A stretch of DNA of 61,164 nt from Myxococcales bacterium (GCA_030681895.1 JAUXRI010000187.1:1-61164); one strand, 5' to 3'. Numbered from the stretch's first letter, positions 31,205-39,779 are shown. Notes: generated from the sequence alone by a model not told the origin. Numbers and translations are program-made.

Positions 31205-32860
31205 TCAGCGCTTCTTCGGAGGTGGCGGCAGGACCTGCACTGTGGGCCTCGCTGCCGGGTCGACGTGCTTGACGCCGGCCTCAACCGCAGGCTGCGGCGG
31301 GTGGGCGTTGCCGCGTGCACCCGGAACATTGCGAGCAGCAGCTGGCTGGTCGCCGCCACCCGGCTGCGGCACCGCTCCTTCCCATGCGAGCGGCCGATGC
31401 GGGCGGGCGACGAGCCGGCCATTGTTCTTCGCAGCGGGCTCGGGCCGAGCAGCTGCGGGCGCAGACCTGTTGACGCCGGCCCCAGGCCCTTCGCCTCGAG
31501 GCGACGCTGCAGCGGGGCCAGGAAGAGCAACCGGCTTCATGGTCGGCACAGCATCGTCGGCCGATGCCGGCGAGATGCCGCCCTCGCTCCAGGGCTTGTC
31601 GTTGATGAACGGAGGCGGTTGGACCGCGGCCGGCTGGACCGCAGGGAACTCGACGCCACCACCGCTCGCGACGTCGCGAGCTGCTGCTGCGTCAGCCGCT
31701 GGCGAGACGCCTGCCTGCGCTGGCGCGATGCTCCCGACCCCGGCCCGTGCCCAGCCAGGCGAGGCGCTCCCACCACCACCACCACCACCTCCTCCTCCTC
31801 CCGCGCCTCCGCCGACAACACCGGCAGACTGAAGGCCGCCACCGCCACCACCTGAGCCCGCTTGAGGACTCATTCCCGACGGAGGCATCGGCGGAGCGAA
31901 GCCGCCGCGCCCCTTCTGGAGGCCCGCGACGGCAGCCGCGGCGCCGAGTCCGCCCGAGGCGGCCCCTGCCCACGAGCCCATCGACGACCATCCCGTGCTC
32001 ACCGCGCCCATGCCGGCACCCGTGAGCGCGCTGGCGATGACAGGCACCGCGAAGGCGGTGACCGCGAGGATCCCCGCGAGCCCGATGGACTTGTAGGCCG
32101 CCTCGTAGCTGCTGTGCGGCTTGAGGGCATCGAGCGCGTACTCCGAGAGCAGCCCGACCAGGAGCGCGGAGATCAGCGGCCACAGCAGGACCGCGACGAA
32201 GACACGCAGCCACTTCATGCCGGCGTCACTCCCACGCGGCACCGAGGCGGCGATCGCCAACGGCCCCAGGACGTAGAGCAGCAGCGACAAGACCTGGCCG
32301 AAGGTGCCGACGATTCGAAAGGAGGCCTCGCCGGCCAGAAGAATCAACGAGACGACGGCGTCGATGAGGACACCACCGAGTCCATCGACGCTACCCGTGG
32401 CCCACGCGGCGGCAGCATCCAACGCGTTGCCACTCCTCGCCGCGGTGAGCGTCTCTTGCGCTTGGTACGTCGCCTTGTCCGCCAGGAACTCCTGCGTCTT
32501 CTGGAGCAGCTTGTCCCAGGTCTCAGTGGGCGCGACGCTCTTCGAGACACCATCGAGCAGGCCGTAGAGGCCGCCGAACACCGCGCCGTACGAGAACAGC
32601 AGGAAGACGACCAAGAGGCAGCGCCAGACGACAGCACCGAAGTCCTTCGGCTCACTCGGCGGCTTTCCGAAGGCCTCCACCGCGAACGAAACCAGGAAGA
32701 GAAACGGCACGAAGCTGGTGGCAATGCCGAGGGTTTTCCCCGTCCACGAGCCAACCAATCCACCTCCGAGACTGACGTCCAAGACCGACCCCGCGCCCGC
32801 GAAGGCCGCCATGGGCAAGCCGAGCACCAGCGCCACGGTGAACTTCTGAAGCGCCCTCAT
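31205..32860 (-). CDS. VirB6/TrbL-like polytopic T4SS protein
   Basis: This 551-aa protein has an N-terminal signal-like segment (MRALQKFTVALVLGLPMAAF) and several membrane helices, such as LGIATSFVPFLFLVSFAVEA, CLLVVFLLFSYGAVFGGLYG, VLSLLLYVLGPLAIAA and VAVLLWPLISALLVGLL, all before residue 300. The C-terminal 250 residues are Gly/Pro/Ala-rich and low in complexity, including long glycine runs, as in TrbL proteins. It overlaps the VirB5-like gene by ATGA. Confidence 0.85.
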   Translation of the reverse strand: MRALQKFTVALVLGLPMAAFAGAGSVLDVSLGGGLVGSWTGKTLGIATSFVPFLFLVSFAVEAFGKPPSEPKDFGAVVWRCLLVVFLLFSYGAVFGGLYGLLDGVSKSVAPTETWDKLLQKTQEFLADKATYQAQETLTAARSGNALDAAAAWATGSVDGLGGVLIDAVVSLILLAGEASFRIVGTFGQVLSLLLYVLGPLAIAASVPRGSDAGMKWLRVFVAVLLWPLISALLVGLLSEYALDALKPHSSYEAAYKSIGLAGILAVTAFAVPVIASALTGAGMGAVSTGWSSMGSWAGAASGGLGAAAAVAGLQKGRGGFAPPMPPSGMSPQAGSGGGGGGLQSAGVVGGGAGGGGGGGGGGGSASPGWARAGVGSIAPAQAGVSPAADAAAARDVASGGGVEFPAVQPAAVQPPPFINDKPWSEGGISPASADDAVPTMKPVALPGPAAASPRGEGPGAGVNRSAPAAARPEPAAKNNGRLVARPHRPLAWEGAVPQPGGGDQPAAARNVPGARGNAHPPQPAVEAGVKHVDPAARPTVQVLPPPPKKR

Positions 32861-33726
32861 CGCTTGTCCCCAGCAGGAGCCGTGACGCGCATCTGAGGCG
32901 GCGCCATCTCGGGCACGCCTGCCTCGAGGATGCGCTGGCGCTCGAGCTGCTGCTGCAGCGCCCGCTTCTTGTCGGCATTCTTGTCGGCCAACTCCAACGC
33001 CTTGAGTCGGTTGCCCTCAGCCATCTGCTCGTTGAGGGAAGCGGTCTGCTCCACCGCCATCAGCTGGCCGACGTTCGCGGCGGCTTGGCACGCGGCGACC
33101 GCGTCGTTGCCCGTTCCGCCCATGCACTTCTCCATCAGCGCGCGCGCCTGCTCGCCGGCGAGGGTCGACTTCGCAGCCACCGACATGCTGCCGCTGATCG
33201 CCCGCCCCGCTTCGATGTCGATGGTCTCGAGGTCATCTCGCTGCACCGGAGACGTGCCAAACGTCTGCGAGATGGAGTCGCGTGCTTGCCTCGCCGTAAC
33301 GGCTTCCCGAAACGAAGCGCACTCCCCGCCACCACCAAGGCACACGCGCACCAACCTCTGCAATTCCCCTGTCCCGCGTCCCCAAGCCTGGGGCGTCTGG
33401 AGATCTCGCGCGAGCGAGGCCGCATCGGGCATCGCGGAGCGCAGGGCGTTCTCCGGATTGCGGAACACCGAATCCGCGAGCTGACCAAACTCCTGAAAAC
33501 CCTCGATGGCATCTTGCGCCATGCCGGCGTACTTGCGCGCCTCTTCGTAGCTCTGCTTGAGCTGTTCGAAGGTCTGAGCAGCCTGGTTGAGCTGGAGCAC
33601 TCCTTGCGCGACCAGAGCGGTGAGCGGGCCATTCTCTTCGCCGAAGAGGCTGGCGTGGGCGACGCCGGGTTGAAGCAGCAACAGCGCGAGCACGAATGAA
33701 GCGGCGGCTGAGGAACGGATTCGCAT
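32857..33726 (-). CDS. VirB5/TrbJ-like T4SS protein
   Basis: This 289-aa periplasmic or pilus-tip protein has a signal peptide (MRIRSSAAASFVLALLLLQP, cleavage near AHA-SLFG) and a long helical region, NQAAQTFEQLKQSYEEARKY and AGMAQDAIEGFQEFGQLADS, typical of TrbJ/VirB5. The C-terminal helix ALELADKNADKKRALQQQLE is also typical. It lies between VirB4 and VirB6 and overlaps the latter. Confidence 0.85.
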   Translation of the reverse strand: MRIRSSAAASFVLALLLLQPGVAHASLFGEENGPLTALVAQGVLQLNQAAQTFEQLKQSYEEARKYAGMAQDAIEGFQEFGQLADSVFRNPENALRSAMPDAASLARDLQTPQAWGRGTGELQRLVRVCLGGGGECASFREAVTARQARDSISQTFGTSPVQRDDLETIDIEAGRAISGSMSVAAKSTLAGEQARALMEKCMGGTGNDAVAACQAAANVGQLMAVEQTASLNEQMAEGNRLKALELADKNADKKRALQQQLERQRILEAGVPEMAPPQMRVTAPAGDKR

Positions 33727-33775
33727 CGAGGACTCCGGGGTTGGGTTGAACGTCAGGTTGGAGCGGACGACAGGG

Positions 33776-36361
33776 TCACGGAGAGCCGTGGGGGTAGAGG
33801 CGCGCGAGCTGCCGCAGCACCTCGAGCGGGGAGAGGTCCGGGTTCTTTTCCGCGGCGCGAAGGATGAGCTTCTTGTCGACGCCGCGCGTGGTGAGGATCC
33901 AGTAGGCCAACGGGTGCAGCGCCAGGCGCACCGTGGCCATGCGCTCTCCGTATTTGAGGAGCAGGTCCGAGAAATGACCCGACTGCATGTCCAGGTCTCG
34001 GAAGGCCTGGCGCGTGCGCGCGCTGAAGTGGAAATAGTCGGACACCACGTCGTGGCCCTGCTGGTGTCGGAGGAAAATCTTGATGGGCGAGTTTCCGATG
34101 ATGGCGTCGCCGCTCGCCGCCTTCATGAAGTCGCCGAACTGCTGCGAAATCATCCACATCGCGACGTCGAACTTGCGCATCACGCGGTAGCAACGAGCGA
34201 GGAAGCGCTCAGCGGTCTCGTCCTGCCCGAGGTACGTGTGGCCCTCATCGACCTCGACGAGAGTACGGCGCACCTTGGCCGCGGCGCGCGTGGTGATGGT
34301 CGACATCACCGTGGACATCGCGATGCTACGCGTGAGCGGTGACTTCGAGACCGCCGCCATGTCGAAGGTGATGAGCCGCGCGTTGAAGTCGAGCTTCGAG
34401 GGTCGGTCGAGGAACGCGCCGTAGAGGTTGTCGCCGACGAAGAGGCTGAGGCGGCGGTGAATGTCTTCGCAGATGCGCTTGTCGTCGGGATGGGGCGCGG
34501 CGATGCCCACGCTCTTCACAGCTTCGCGAAACGCGCGCATGAGAGGGCGCTCGTCCGGGCGAGCTCGGAAGCTCTTCTCGTAGACTTGGCGGACGGCGGT
34601 GGCGACGAGCTGGATGGTCAGCTTGTCGAAACCCCGCTGACCCTCTTCGCGCACGCACAGTTCAAGGAACGTGACGACGTCCTCAACGGCCTCGAGGTCG
34701 AGCGTCTCACGCGGTGCGTGCGTCGCCGGGTCTCTGTCGCGCATCTCGTTCCAGGAGCGAAACGGTGTGAGCGGTGTTTTCACGTCCACGGGGAGGTGCA
34801 CGCCGCCCAACAACCGCGTCATCGGCTCCCAGCTGCCTCCGTTGTCGATGAGGATCGCGTCGATGCCCGTGGCGAGCGCGTCGAGTGTGAGTGCTCCCAA
34901 CGTCACCGACTTACCGGAACCCGTGTCGGCGACGACGAGGCCGTGGTGCGCCGGGGAGAGCCGCATGTCGAACGGGTCGAAGCGGAAGACATCCCCCTGT
35001 GGTGACGCGAGGAGCGAGACGGGCTTCGCGCACCCGCGCCACGCTGCGAAGACGGGGAGGTAGTCGCCTGCATTGCGGCTCGTGCAGGTCTTCTTCCGGA
35101 ACTGGTAGCCGCCAGCGCCTGGAAACACCGAGAGGAATGCAGGGAGCTGGGAGATCTCCTCGAGGAGCAACTCGGAGTTGCCGGAGTTCGAGAATGCCGC
35201 CCGCGCAGCCTCAGTGCGCTCGTTGAGCTGCTCCATGGAGTCGCCGTCGAGCAGGAGCGTCACGGAGAGCGCGACCAGCTTCGAGCTCATCGCGTTGAGT
35301 TCCTCAAACAGGCCAGCAATGCCTCCCTGCTTCGCGGCGTCGGCGGCCTGCTTGGCGATGGAGCGGTCGGCGAGAAATGGCACGGCGTTCCGCAGCGACT
35401 CCACGAGCCCGTGCTGGGCGTTGAGCAGGAACTTCGCGCGCCCCTGAGGCTGAATCGTGATGGTTGTCGCGAGCCAGTAGGGGAACGGCGTGCTGCGGCC
35501 ATCGCCCACCTTCGTCGCGAGCTGAAGCAGCGGCTCTGACGAGAAGTACGCGGTGCCCGACTCGGGCAGCACCTTGAGCGTCATCGCCCGACGGACGACG
35601 CCTTCCTGTCGCAGGTGGCCGCGCTCTTCCTGCAACTCCTCGCGCAGCAGCTGCTCGGCCTCCGTGTACTCGCGCAGGTGTTCTCCCTCCCGCGCCACCG
35701 TCGCGTCGCTCCAGATGGTGTCGCGCACCTCGATGCGGGGAACGGGCAAGCGCTTCGCGACGTGGGTCGGGTTCAGCAACTGGAAGTGCAGCGACTGCAC
35801 CTCGGCGACCTCGAGCTCGCGCGCGCCGAGACCGGTCTGCGAGAGGCGCACTCGGAGCGAGTTGCGGAGCGTGGCCAGCGCCTTGAGGGCTTCCAGGTGA
35901 GCGGCATGCGAGAGCGACGAGAGGCTCGCGAAGGGCATCCTCGCCCCCAGGCTTCCTCGCTGGAGCGAGGTAGCGCCGCCAGCGCGAGAGAAGAAGAGGA
36001 AGAGTCGGGCGTTGCGCAGTGTCTGCCGCTGAAGCCAGGCCGCACGCGTCGCTACGAAGTCCTGAAGTGCTGGCTCCGGCGCATTGGCATGACAGGCGGA
36101 GTAGGCCTCAACGTCGGCCTCAGACTCGAGGCCAACTCGGTAGAGGAAGTGCAGCGTGCATTCGTCGTCGAGCGCCGAGACGAAGCTGCGGAGCCCTTCG
36201 CCTGTCGTGGCGATCGCCTCGTCGCCAGCGAAGCGCGCATCGAGCGGCGTCACTTCGAAGCCGCCGACGTAGTCGAGCCCAGGGGTCACGAGGGCGGTGA
36301 CGCCGTCCTCTCTCAGGATGCGCCACAGGGGGAGAAGGTCTGCGAGGGATGCTTCGCTCAT
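33776..36361 (-). CDS. VirB4/TrbE-type T4SS ATPase
   Basis: This 861-aa ATPase powers pilus and channel assembly. The start at 36361 overlaps the VirB3-like stop by ATGA. The N-terminal half is the VirB4 domain. Walker A ADTGSGKSVTLGAL has its lysine at about residue 484, and Walker B RRTLVEVDEGHTYLG is near residue 700, followed by MWMISQQFGDF. The length fits the family. The operon has no VirB11-like second ATPase. Confidence 0.94.
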   Translation of the reverse strand: MSEASLADLLPLWRILREDGVTALVTPGLDYVGGFEVTPLDARFAGDEAIATTGEGLRSFVSALDDECTLHFLYRVGLESEADVEAYSACHANAPEPALQDFVATRAAWLQRQTLRNARLFLFFSRAGGATSLQRGSLGARMPFASLSSLSHAAHLEALKALATLRNSLRVRLSQTGLGARELEVAEVQSLHFQLLNPTHVAKRLPVPRIEVRDTIWSDATVAREGEHLREYTEAEQLLREELQEERGHLRQEGVVRRAMTLKVLPESGTAYFSSEPLLQLATKVGDGRSTPFPYWLATTITIQPQGRAKFLLNAQHGLVESLRNAVPFLADRSIAKQAADAAKQGGIAGLFEELNAMSSKLVALSVTLLLDGDSMEQLNERTEAARAAFSNSGNSELLLEEISQLPAFLSVFPGAGGYQFRKKTCTSRNAGDYLPVFAAWRGCAKPVSLLASPQGDVFRFDPFDMRLSPAHHGLVVADTGSGKSVTLGALTLDALATGIDAILIDNGGSWEPMTRLLGGVHLPVDVKTPLTPFRSWNEMRDRDPATHAPRETLDLEAVEDVVTFLELCVREEGQRGFDKLTIQLVATAVRQVYEKSFRARPDERPLMRAFREAVKSVGIAAPHPDDKRICEDIHRRLSLFVGDNLYGAFLDRPSKLDFNARLITFDMAAVSKSPLTRSIAMSTVMSTITTRAAAKVRRTLVEVDEGHTYLGQDETAERFLARCYRVMRKFDVAMWMISQQFGDFMKAASGDAIIGNSPIKIFLRHQQGHDVVSDYFHFSARTRQAFRDLDMQSGHFSDLLLKYGERMATVRLALHPLAYWILTTRGVDKKLILRAAEKNPDLSPLEVLRQLARLYPHGSP

Positions 36362-36714
36362 AGCGGGCCCAAGAAGGGTGGGAGGACTCCACGCGCGGCC
36401 ACGTCCCGAAAGCGACGAAGAGCGAACGGGAAGCACTTATGGGAGGCCGCGCGGGCGGCCGGCGAGAACCGGCCGGCGTTCAGCGCGCGTCTCGCGTGAA
36501 AGAGCGCGAGGTGCTGCAGGTGCAGGGGAGGGCGCCCCATCGTCAGCACCCGGAGCACCACGTACGAGGCGATGGTGATGAGCAAGCCAGTACCCGGAGG
36601 GAGGGTCACTGCGGTGGCCCAGAAGACCGCGAGAACGACCAACACCTCCGAGGGGAACGCGAGCCCCAGGAACGTGTTGGCCGTGTCGATGCTTCGGTAG
36701 ACGGTGGCTCGCAC
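36358..36714 (-). CDS. VirB3/TrbD-like T4SS protein
   Basis: This 118-aa inner-membrane protein has two adjacent helices, FLGLAFPSEVLVVLAVFWAT and GTGLLITIASYVVLRVL, after a short N-terminus (MRATVYRSIDTANT). The order after the pilin and before VirB4, with ATGA overlap, identifies it. The C-terminal tail is longer than in typical VirB3 and rich in R and H. Confidence 0.8.
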   Translation of the reverse strand: MRATVYRSIDTANTFLGLAFPSEVLVVLAVFWATAVTLPPGTGLLITIASYVVLRVLTMGRPPLHLQHLALFHARRALNAGRFSPAARAASHKCFPFALRRFRDVAARGVLPPFLGPL

Positions 36715-36723
36715 GGCGCTCGG

Positions 36724-37035
36724 TCAGTTCTTGAAGGCGTTGACGAGCTGCGGCGCCATCTTGATGACGAAGAAGAGGACCGCGCAGATGATGGCCGCGT
36801 AGATCGCTGAGCGGACCATGTCGGGCCTGAAGATGGAGCCGGCGAGCGCGACGACGACGGCGAAGATGCCCAGCGGCCCGATGATGTAGTTGCCCGCGAA
36901 GTCGAGAATGCTCTGGCCCACCATCTGCTGGGCGAAGGCTGGGGCAGCCGCGCCGACCGCAATGAGCAGTGCGCCGAAACGGGAAGAGAAACGAAGAAGC
37001 TGGCGGTTTGAGGCGACGGTGTTCGCGACGTGCAT
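36724..37035 (-). CDS. VirB2/TrbC-like pilin
   Basis: This 103-aa prepilin has a long signal region ending AVGAAAPAFA-QQ. The mature part has two hydrophobic helices, IGPLGIFAVVVALAGSIF and AAIICAVLFFVIKMAPQL, the VirB2/TrbC layout. It lies 1 base downstream of a small membrane-protein gene and 9 bases before the VirB3-like gene. Confidence 0.88.
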   Translation of the reverse strand: MHVANTVASNRQLLRFSSRFGALLIAVGAAAPAFAQQMVGQSILDFAGNYIIGPLGIFAVVVALAGSIFRPDMVRSAIYAAIICAVLFFVIKMAPQLVNAFKN

Positions 37036-37036
37036 G

Positions 37037-37300
37037 TCAGTGCTCCTGGTTGTTGGACGGCGGGGTTGGAACGAGTCGAGAGCGCAACTGCGTCAGCCAG
37101 GCGCGGAGCGACCTGGAGCGCGGCGGCTCAAAGATGAGGAGGCCGAGAGCTGCGGCGAGCGCAGCGGCGAGAATTGCTACGGGAAGCAATCCAGACGGGG
37201 CGAGGCCCATGGCCTGCGCGAGCCCCAGAACTGCAGGCGCCAGCGTCACGGCGGCAAGCCAGAGCAGCAGCAGTCGGGCGGAGAGGGGGAGCTGGCTCAC
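37037..37300 (-). CDS. Small membrane protein preceding the pilin (87 aa)
   Basis: Two hydrophobic helices, ARLLLLWLAAVTLAPAVLGL and LLPVAILAAALAAALGLLIF, are followed by a basic tail RSRSLRAWLTQLRSRL. It overlaps the RHH regulator gene by 4 bases and is 1 base from the pilin gene. It resembles a pilin in size and topology but lacks a clear signal cleavage site. It may be a second pilin-like subunit or an assembly protein. Confidence 0.7.
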   Translation of the reverse strand: MSQLPLSARLLLLWLAAVTLAPAVLGLAQAMGLAPSGLLPVAILAAALAAALGLLIFEPPRSRSLRAWLTQLRSRLVPTPPSNNQEH

Positions 37301-37599
37301 GCAGCCTCCCCGACGTCCCCACCAGCGCCGAGCACGTGGCGGTGGCGCTCCATCAAGAGCCAGATGACGTAGTCGCGTTGCGAGCGAATCCCACGACGCT
37401 TCATGTCGGCGTCGAGCACCTCTCGGGCGGGCGCCGGCAGGGCGAAGAAGTTCAGCCTGTCGTGGATGGCCTCACGAAGCGCGGTCGAGATCGGGACCAA
37501 GCCTTGGTGCGTGAGTTCGAGCCGCGTCCCGGGAGCGAGAATGAAGCTGCAGCGGTCCGCGATTGAGTCGTCGTGGGGAGTCTTCTTGCGTCGTGCCAT
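37297..37599 (-). CDS. RHH-like regulator heading the T4SS operon (100 aa)
   Basis: The C-terminal part has a ribbon-helix-helix pattern: strand RLNFFALP, helix APAREVLDADMKRRG, helix SQRDYVIWLLMERH. A first segment, CSFILAPGTRLELTHQG then STALREAIHD, resembles half-modules of the two larger proteins encoded just upstream (37670-38260 and 38365-38940). It is the first gene of the T4SS operon, with a strong AT-rich promoter region and good RBS (aggaggttgtccaATG). An autoregulator of transfer genes is the likely role. Confidence 0.65.
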   Translation of the reverse strand: MARRKKTPHDDSIADRCSFILAPGTRLELTHQGLVPISTALREAIHDRLNFFALPAPAREVLDADMKRRGIRSQRDYVIWLLMERHRHVLGAGGDVGEAA

Positions 37600-37634
37600 T
37601 GGACAACCTCCTATTCGAGAAGGTAGTCCGTACT

Positions 37635-37661
37635 ATTCAATAGGTCAACATTGAATGTTAC
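37635..37661 (-). promoter_or_regulatory. AT-rich promoter/operator region of the T4SS operon
   Basis: ATTCAATAG (37635-37643) and ATGTTAC (37655-37661) are the two halves of the motif seen intact upstream of topA and, with slight changes, parA. Here 11 extra bases split them, and ATTCAAT and ATTGAAT form a 7-bp inverted repeat. It lies 36-62 bases upstream of the RHH regulator start. Confidence 0.6.
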
Positions 37662-37669
37662 TACAGGTG

Positions 37670-38260
37670 TTATTTATGGGTCTTTGACCGGCCCGTAGAT
37701 GGAATCTTGGTCGGGGGCTCCGGCAAGCGTGCTGTGGTGTCCGCAATCAGCGTGAGAACGAAGTCCCTGAGCGACCCGCCTTGCGCTGCAGCATGCGCAG
37801 TCAGGGCTGCGTGAAGGTGCGGGGGGAGATCGTAGGTTCGGCTGAAGTTGAGGAGATCGTTCAGCGTGTCACTGAACTCGGTTCTGTTCACGACGGAGTA
37901 GTGTCCGATGAGAGCGACACTGGGCGCTCCAAAGAGAATCGACCGGCGGACCCTTGCTTCCTTCGTTTTCGGCGGGGGCGCCTTCGTTGGCGGTGCTGGC
38001 GGGACCTTGAGCGCTTCCGCCACCACCAGGGACTGCACGAACTGCATGGGCGTTGCTCGAATATTCGCGGCAGCGAAGGACAGCCGCGGCAGACTTATCT
38101 TCGTGAGGCCCCAGAGCCGGAGGAAGTCGAGTTCCGAGTTGAGGACCTCCGAGAAGCTTCGAAGCATCTCCTTCGTGCGCGCCGACAAGAAGTCGTCATT
38201 CTCTCTGTCGAGGAAGAAGACATGGGGCTCCGAGCCTTCGGGTTTGGGGGTTCGCGGCAT
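37670..38260 (-). CDS. Tandem RHH-like module protein 1 (196 aa)
   Basis: The protein holds two related modules. Module 1: HVFFLDRENDDFLSARTKEM, then EVLNSELDFLRLWGL and MQFVQSLVVAEALKVPP. Module 2: SILFGAPSVALIGHYSVVN, then DTLNDLLNFSRTYDL and LRDFVLTLIADTTARLPE. Each looks like a short strand plus two helices followed by a helical DFV segment. The next upstream gene (38365-38940) has the same two-module layout. It is probably a DNA-binding regulator of transfer or plasmid genes. No named family recognised. Confidence 0.65.
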   Translation of the reverse strand: MPRTPKPEGSEPHVFFLDRENDDFLSARTKEMLRSFSEVLNSELDFLRLWGLTKISLPRLSFAAANIRATPMQFVQSLVVAEALKVPPAPPTKAPPPKTKEARVRRSILFGAPSVALIGHYSVVNRTEFSDTLNDLLNFSRTYDLPPHLHAALTAHAAAQGGSLRDFVLTLIADTTARLPEPPTKIPSTGRSKTHK

Positions 38261-38364
38261 GCCCTCAGCCCTAGCGCACGGAGCGCGTGATCACCACTAC
38301 GACGGGGCGCACTAATGGAGGCGACGCAGGACCGCATTGATCCGTCGAGTCTCCGGCGGCCCCT

Positions 38365-38940
38365 TCAACGGGCTGGTCGCCGCGTGGGCAACTCGACTGG
38401 GGGCAGGAGCTCGGCGGCTGCCCGAATGACGCGGAGAACCACGTCGCGCCGATCATCACCGTCGTCATGGGCAACCTTGTCGATGGCACCCAGGAGGTCT
38501 GGGTGCAGGCCCATCGCCTGAACGAACTCGACCTGGGCGATCAGCGCCGCGTTGAAGGAGATGCCGTTCTCCGCGCACTCTCCGAGGAGCGAGTCCGCGT
38601 TGGGGCCACTCACGTTCATCGAAGTGCGGTGCGTTTTACCCTCCCGTGGCTCCCGCTTTGCTCCCTTCTGCGGCGGTAGCTTGAGCGCTGCCTCGCGGAC
38701 AAGGTCATGGACAAAGTCCCGCGGGATCTGCTTCCGCGCCGCCGCCGCGGCGTTGACCCGACGCACCCTCGAAGGCATCAGTCCCCACGTTCGGTAGAAC
38801 TCGAGTTCCTGATTGAGAGCGTCCGACGGCGTGCGATTCATGCGCGCCGCAACCTCTTGAAGGTAACCGAAGACCTCGGGCTTGAGATTGAGCGCCTTGT
38901 AGACGGTGCTGGAGGGTAGAGGTGAGCGGCCCATGCACAC
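38365..38940 (-). CDS. Tandem RHH-like module protein 2 (191 aa)
   Basis: Module 1: YKALNLKPEVFGYLQEVAA, then PSDALNQELEFYRTWGL and PRDFVHDLVREAALKLPP. Module 2: TSMNVSGPNADSLLGECAEN, then NAALIAQVEFVQAMGL and RRDVVLRVIRAAAELLPP. Module 1 is the clearest RHH-like version of the five copies in this neighbourhood. It is encoded alone, 104 bases upstream of its paralogue, with an AT-rich upstream region. A regulatory role is inferred. Confidence 0.65.
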   Translation of the reverse strand: MCMGRSPLPSSTVYKALNLKPEVFGYLQEVAARMNRTPSDALNQELEFYRTWGLMPSRVRRVNAAAAARKQIPRDFVHDLVREAALKLPPQKGAKREPREGKTHRTSMNVSGPNADSLLGECAENGISFNAALIAQVEFVQAMGLHPDLLGAIDKVAHDDGDDRRDVVLRVIRAAAELLPPVELPTRRPAR

Positions 38941-39059
38941 AAATTACTATGAATCGCCGGAGTGTAGGGCGAAGCGCATATAAACTGTGTCATCAGGCGG
39001 CGGTGCCGATTTGCTCACCGCACGGGTCGAATGACAGGAGCGACATGCTCAGGGCAGAC

Positions 39060-39115
39060 CCTGCGCATTGAGGCGTCGCCGAGCCTCCGTCACGTCGCGG
39101 AGGCGAACGGCAGGG
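39060..39115 (-). pseudogene. Remnant matching the gene at 51944-52225
   Basis: About 55 bases closely match 52031-52087 (shared core GCGTCGCCGAGCCTCCGTCA, few differences). On the minus strand they read LRDVTEARRRLNAQ, against FRDVTEARRRLDAQ in the 93-aa protein at 51944-52225. No ORF extends on either side, so this looks like a leftover gene fragment from duplication or recombination. Confidence 0.6.
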
Positions 39116-39163
39116 TCGGAAGAGAGAGGGCGGGCCAGGCCAAGCTCGGATCACATGGCGACG

Positions 39164-39179
39164 TGTCGTTATGGCGACA
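39164..39179. promoter_or_regulatory. Remote copy of the parA2 operator palindrome
   Basis: TGTCGTTATGGCGACA is identical to the sequence over the parA2 start (11004-11019). ATGGCGAC just before and ATGACGTCA just after add to the resemblance to the partition core. It is in the 275-base gap between the PIN toxin gene and the tandem RHH-like gene. Confidence 0.65.
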
Positions 39180-39215
39180 TGACGTCAGTGTTCACACGGT
39201 CGCGGCACGCTGGAA

Positions 39216-39776
39216 TCATGCGAACAGCTCTCGAAGCTTCGCCACAGAACGCACCAGGCCGTTCGCGATGAGCGTCTCCAGGAGCTGGTCTCGAGTGTGG
39301 GGAGGGTTCTTTAGGTCCGCCGCCTGCTTGCTGACGATCGCTGCGACAGCACCTGGGGCCAAGTCGAGCAGGTTGAGCACGAATTCATCCGGTGACTGGG
39401 CCTCGACGCCGAACCCCTTCAGCGCGTCCGCCGGAAAGTCCTTCAGGTTCGCCGTGACGATGACCTGCGCACCTGAGCGCACGGCAGCTGCGAGCACGTG
39501 GCGATCGTCCTTGTCCGGCAGCGTGAGCCCGTCGATGAGCGGCTCGTAGCCAGTGACGAGCGAGTCGCGGACAGCGGCGTTCATCAGGTTTCGCGTTCGA
39601 AGCAGCGACGCGTCGTTGAGCTCGGGGCGCCGCAACTTGATGTTGCGGAAGGCCTCATCGAGGATTTGCTCCGTCCACCGAGCGCGAACCAAGCCGGCGT
39701 GGCCGAGGCGAATGAGAAGATCTCTGAGCGGCGCCGGGAACAGGACGCACGCGTCGTAAACGACGGTGAAAGCCAT
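39216..39776 (-). CDS. PIN-domain toxin (RNase)
   Basis: This 186-aa PIN-fold nuclease has acidic residues at expected places: VVYDACVLFPAPLRD (Asp near residue 8), TEQILDEAFRN, and LPDKDDRHVLAAAVRSGAQV, then IVTANLKDFPADALKGFG. It lies 3 bases after an excisionase-type HTH protein gene, its presumed antitoxin, in the antitoxin-first order. It probably stabilises the plasmid by post-segregational killing. Confidence 0.88.
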   Translation of the reverse strand: MAFTVVYDACVLFPAPLRDLLIRLGHAGLVRARWTEQILDEAFRNIKLRRPELNDASLLRTRNLMNAAVRDSLVTGYEPLIDGLTLPDKDDRHVLAAAVRSGAQVIVTANLKDFPADALKGFGVEAQSPDEFVLNLLDLAPGAVAAIVSKQAADLKNPPHTRDQLLETLIANGLVRSVAKLRELFA

Positions 39777-39779
39777 GGC

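Noticed and set aside
37037..37300. Second VirB2 pilin
   Set aside because: Size and two helices fit, but there is no clear leader-peptide cleavage site and the tail is basic. Left as a small membrane protein.
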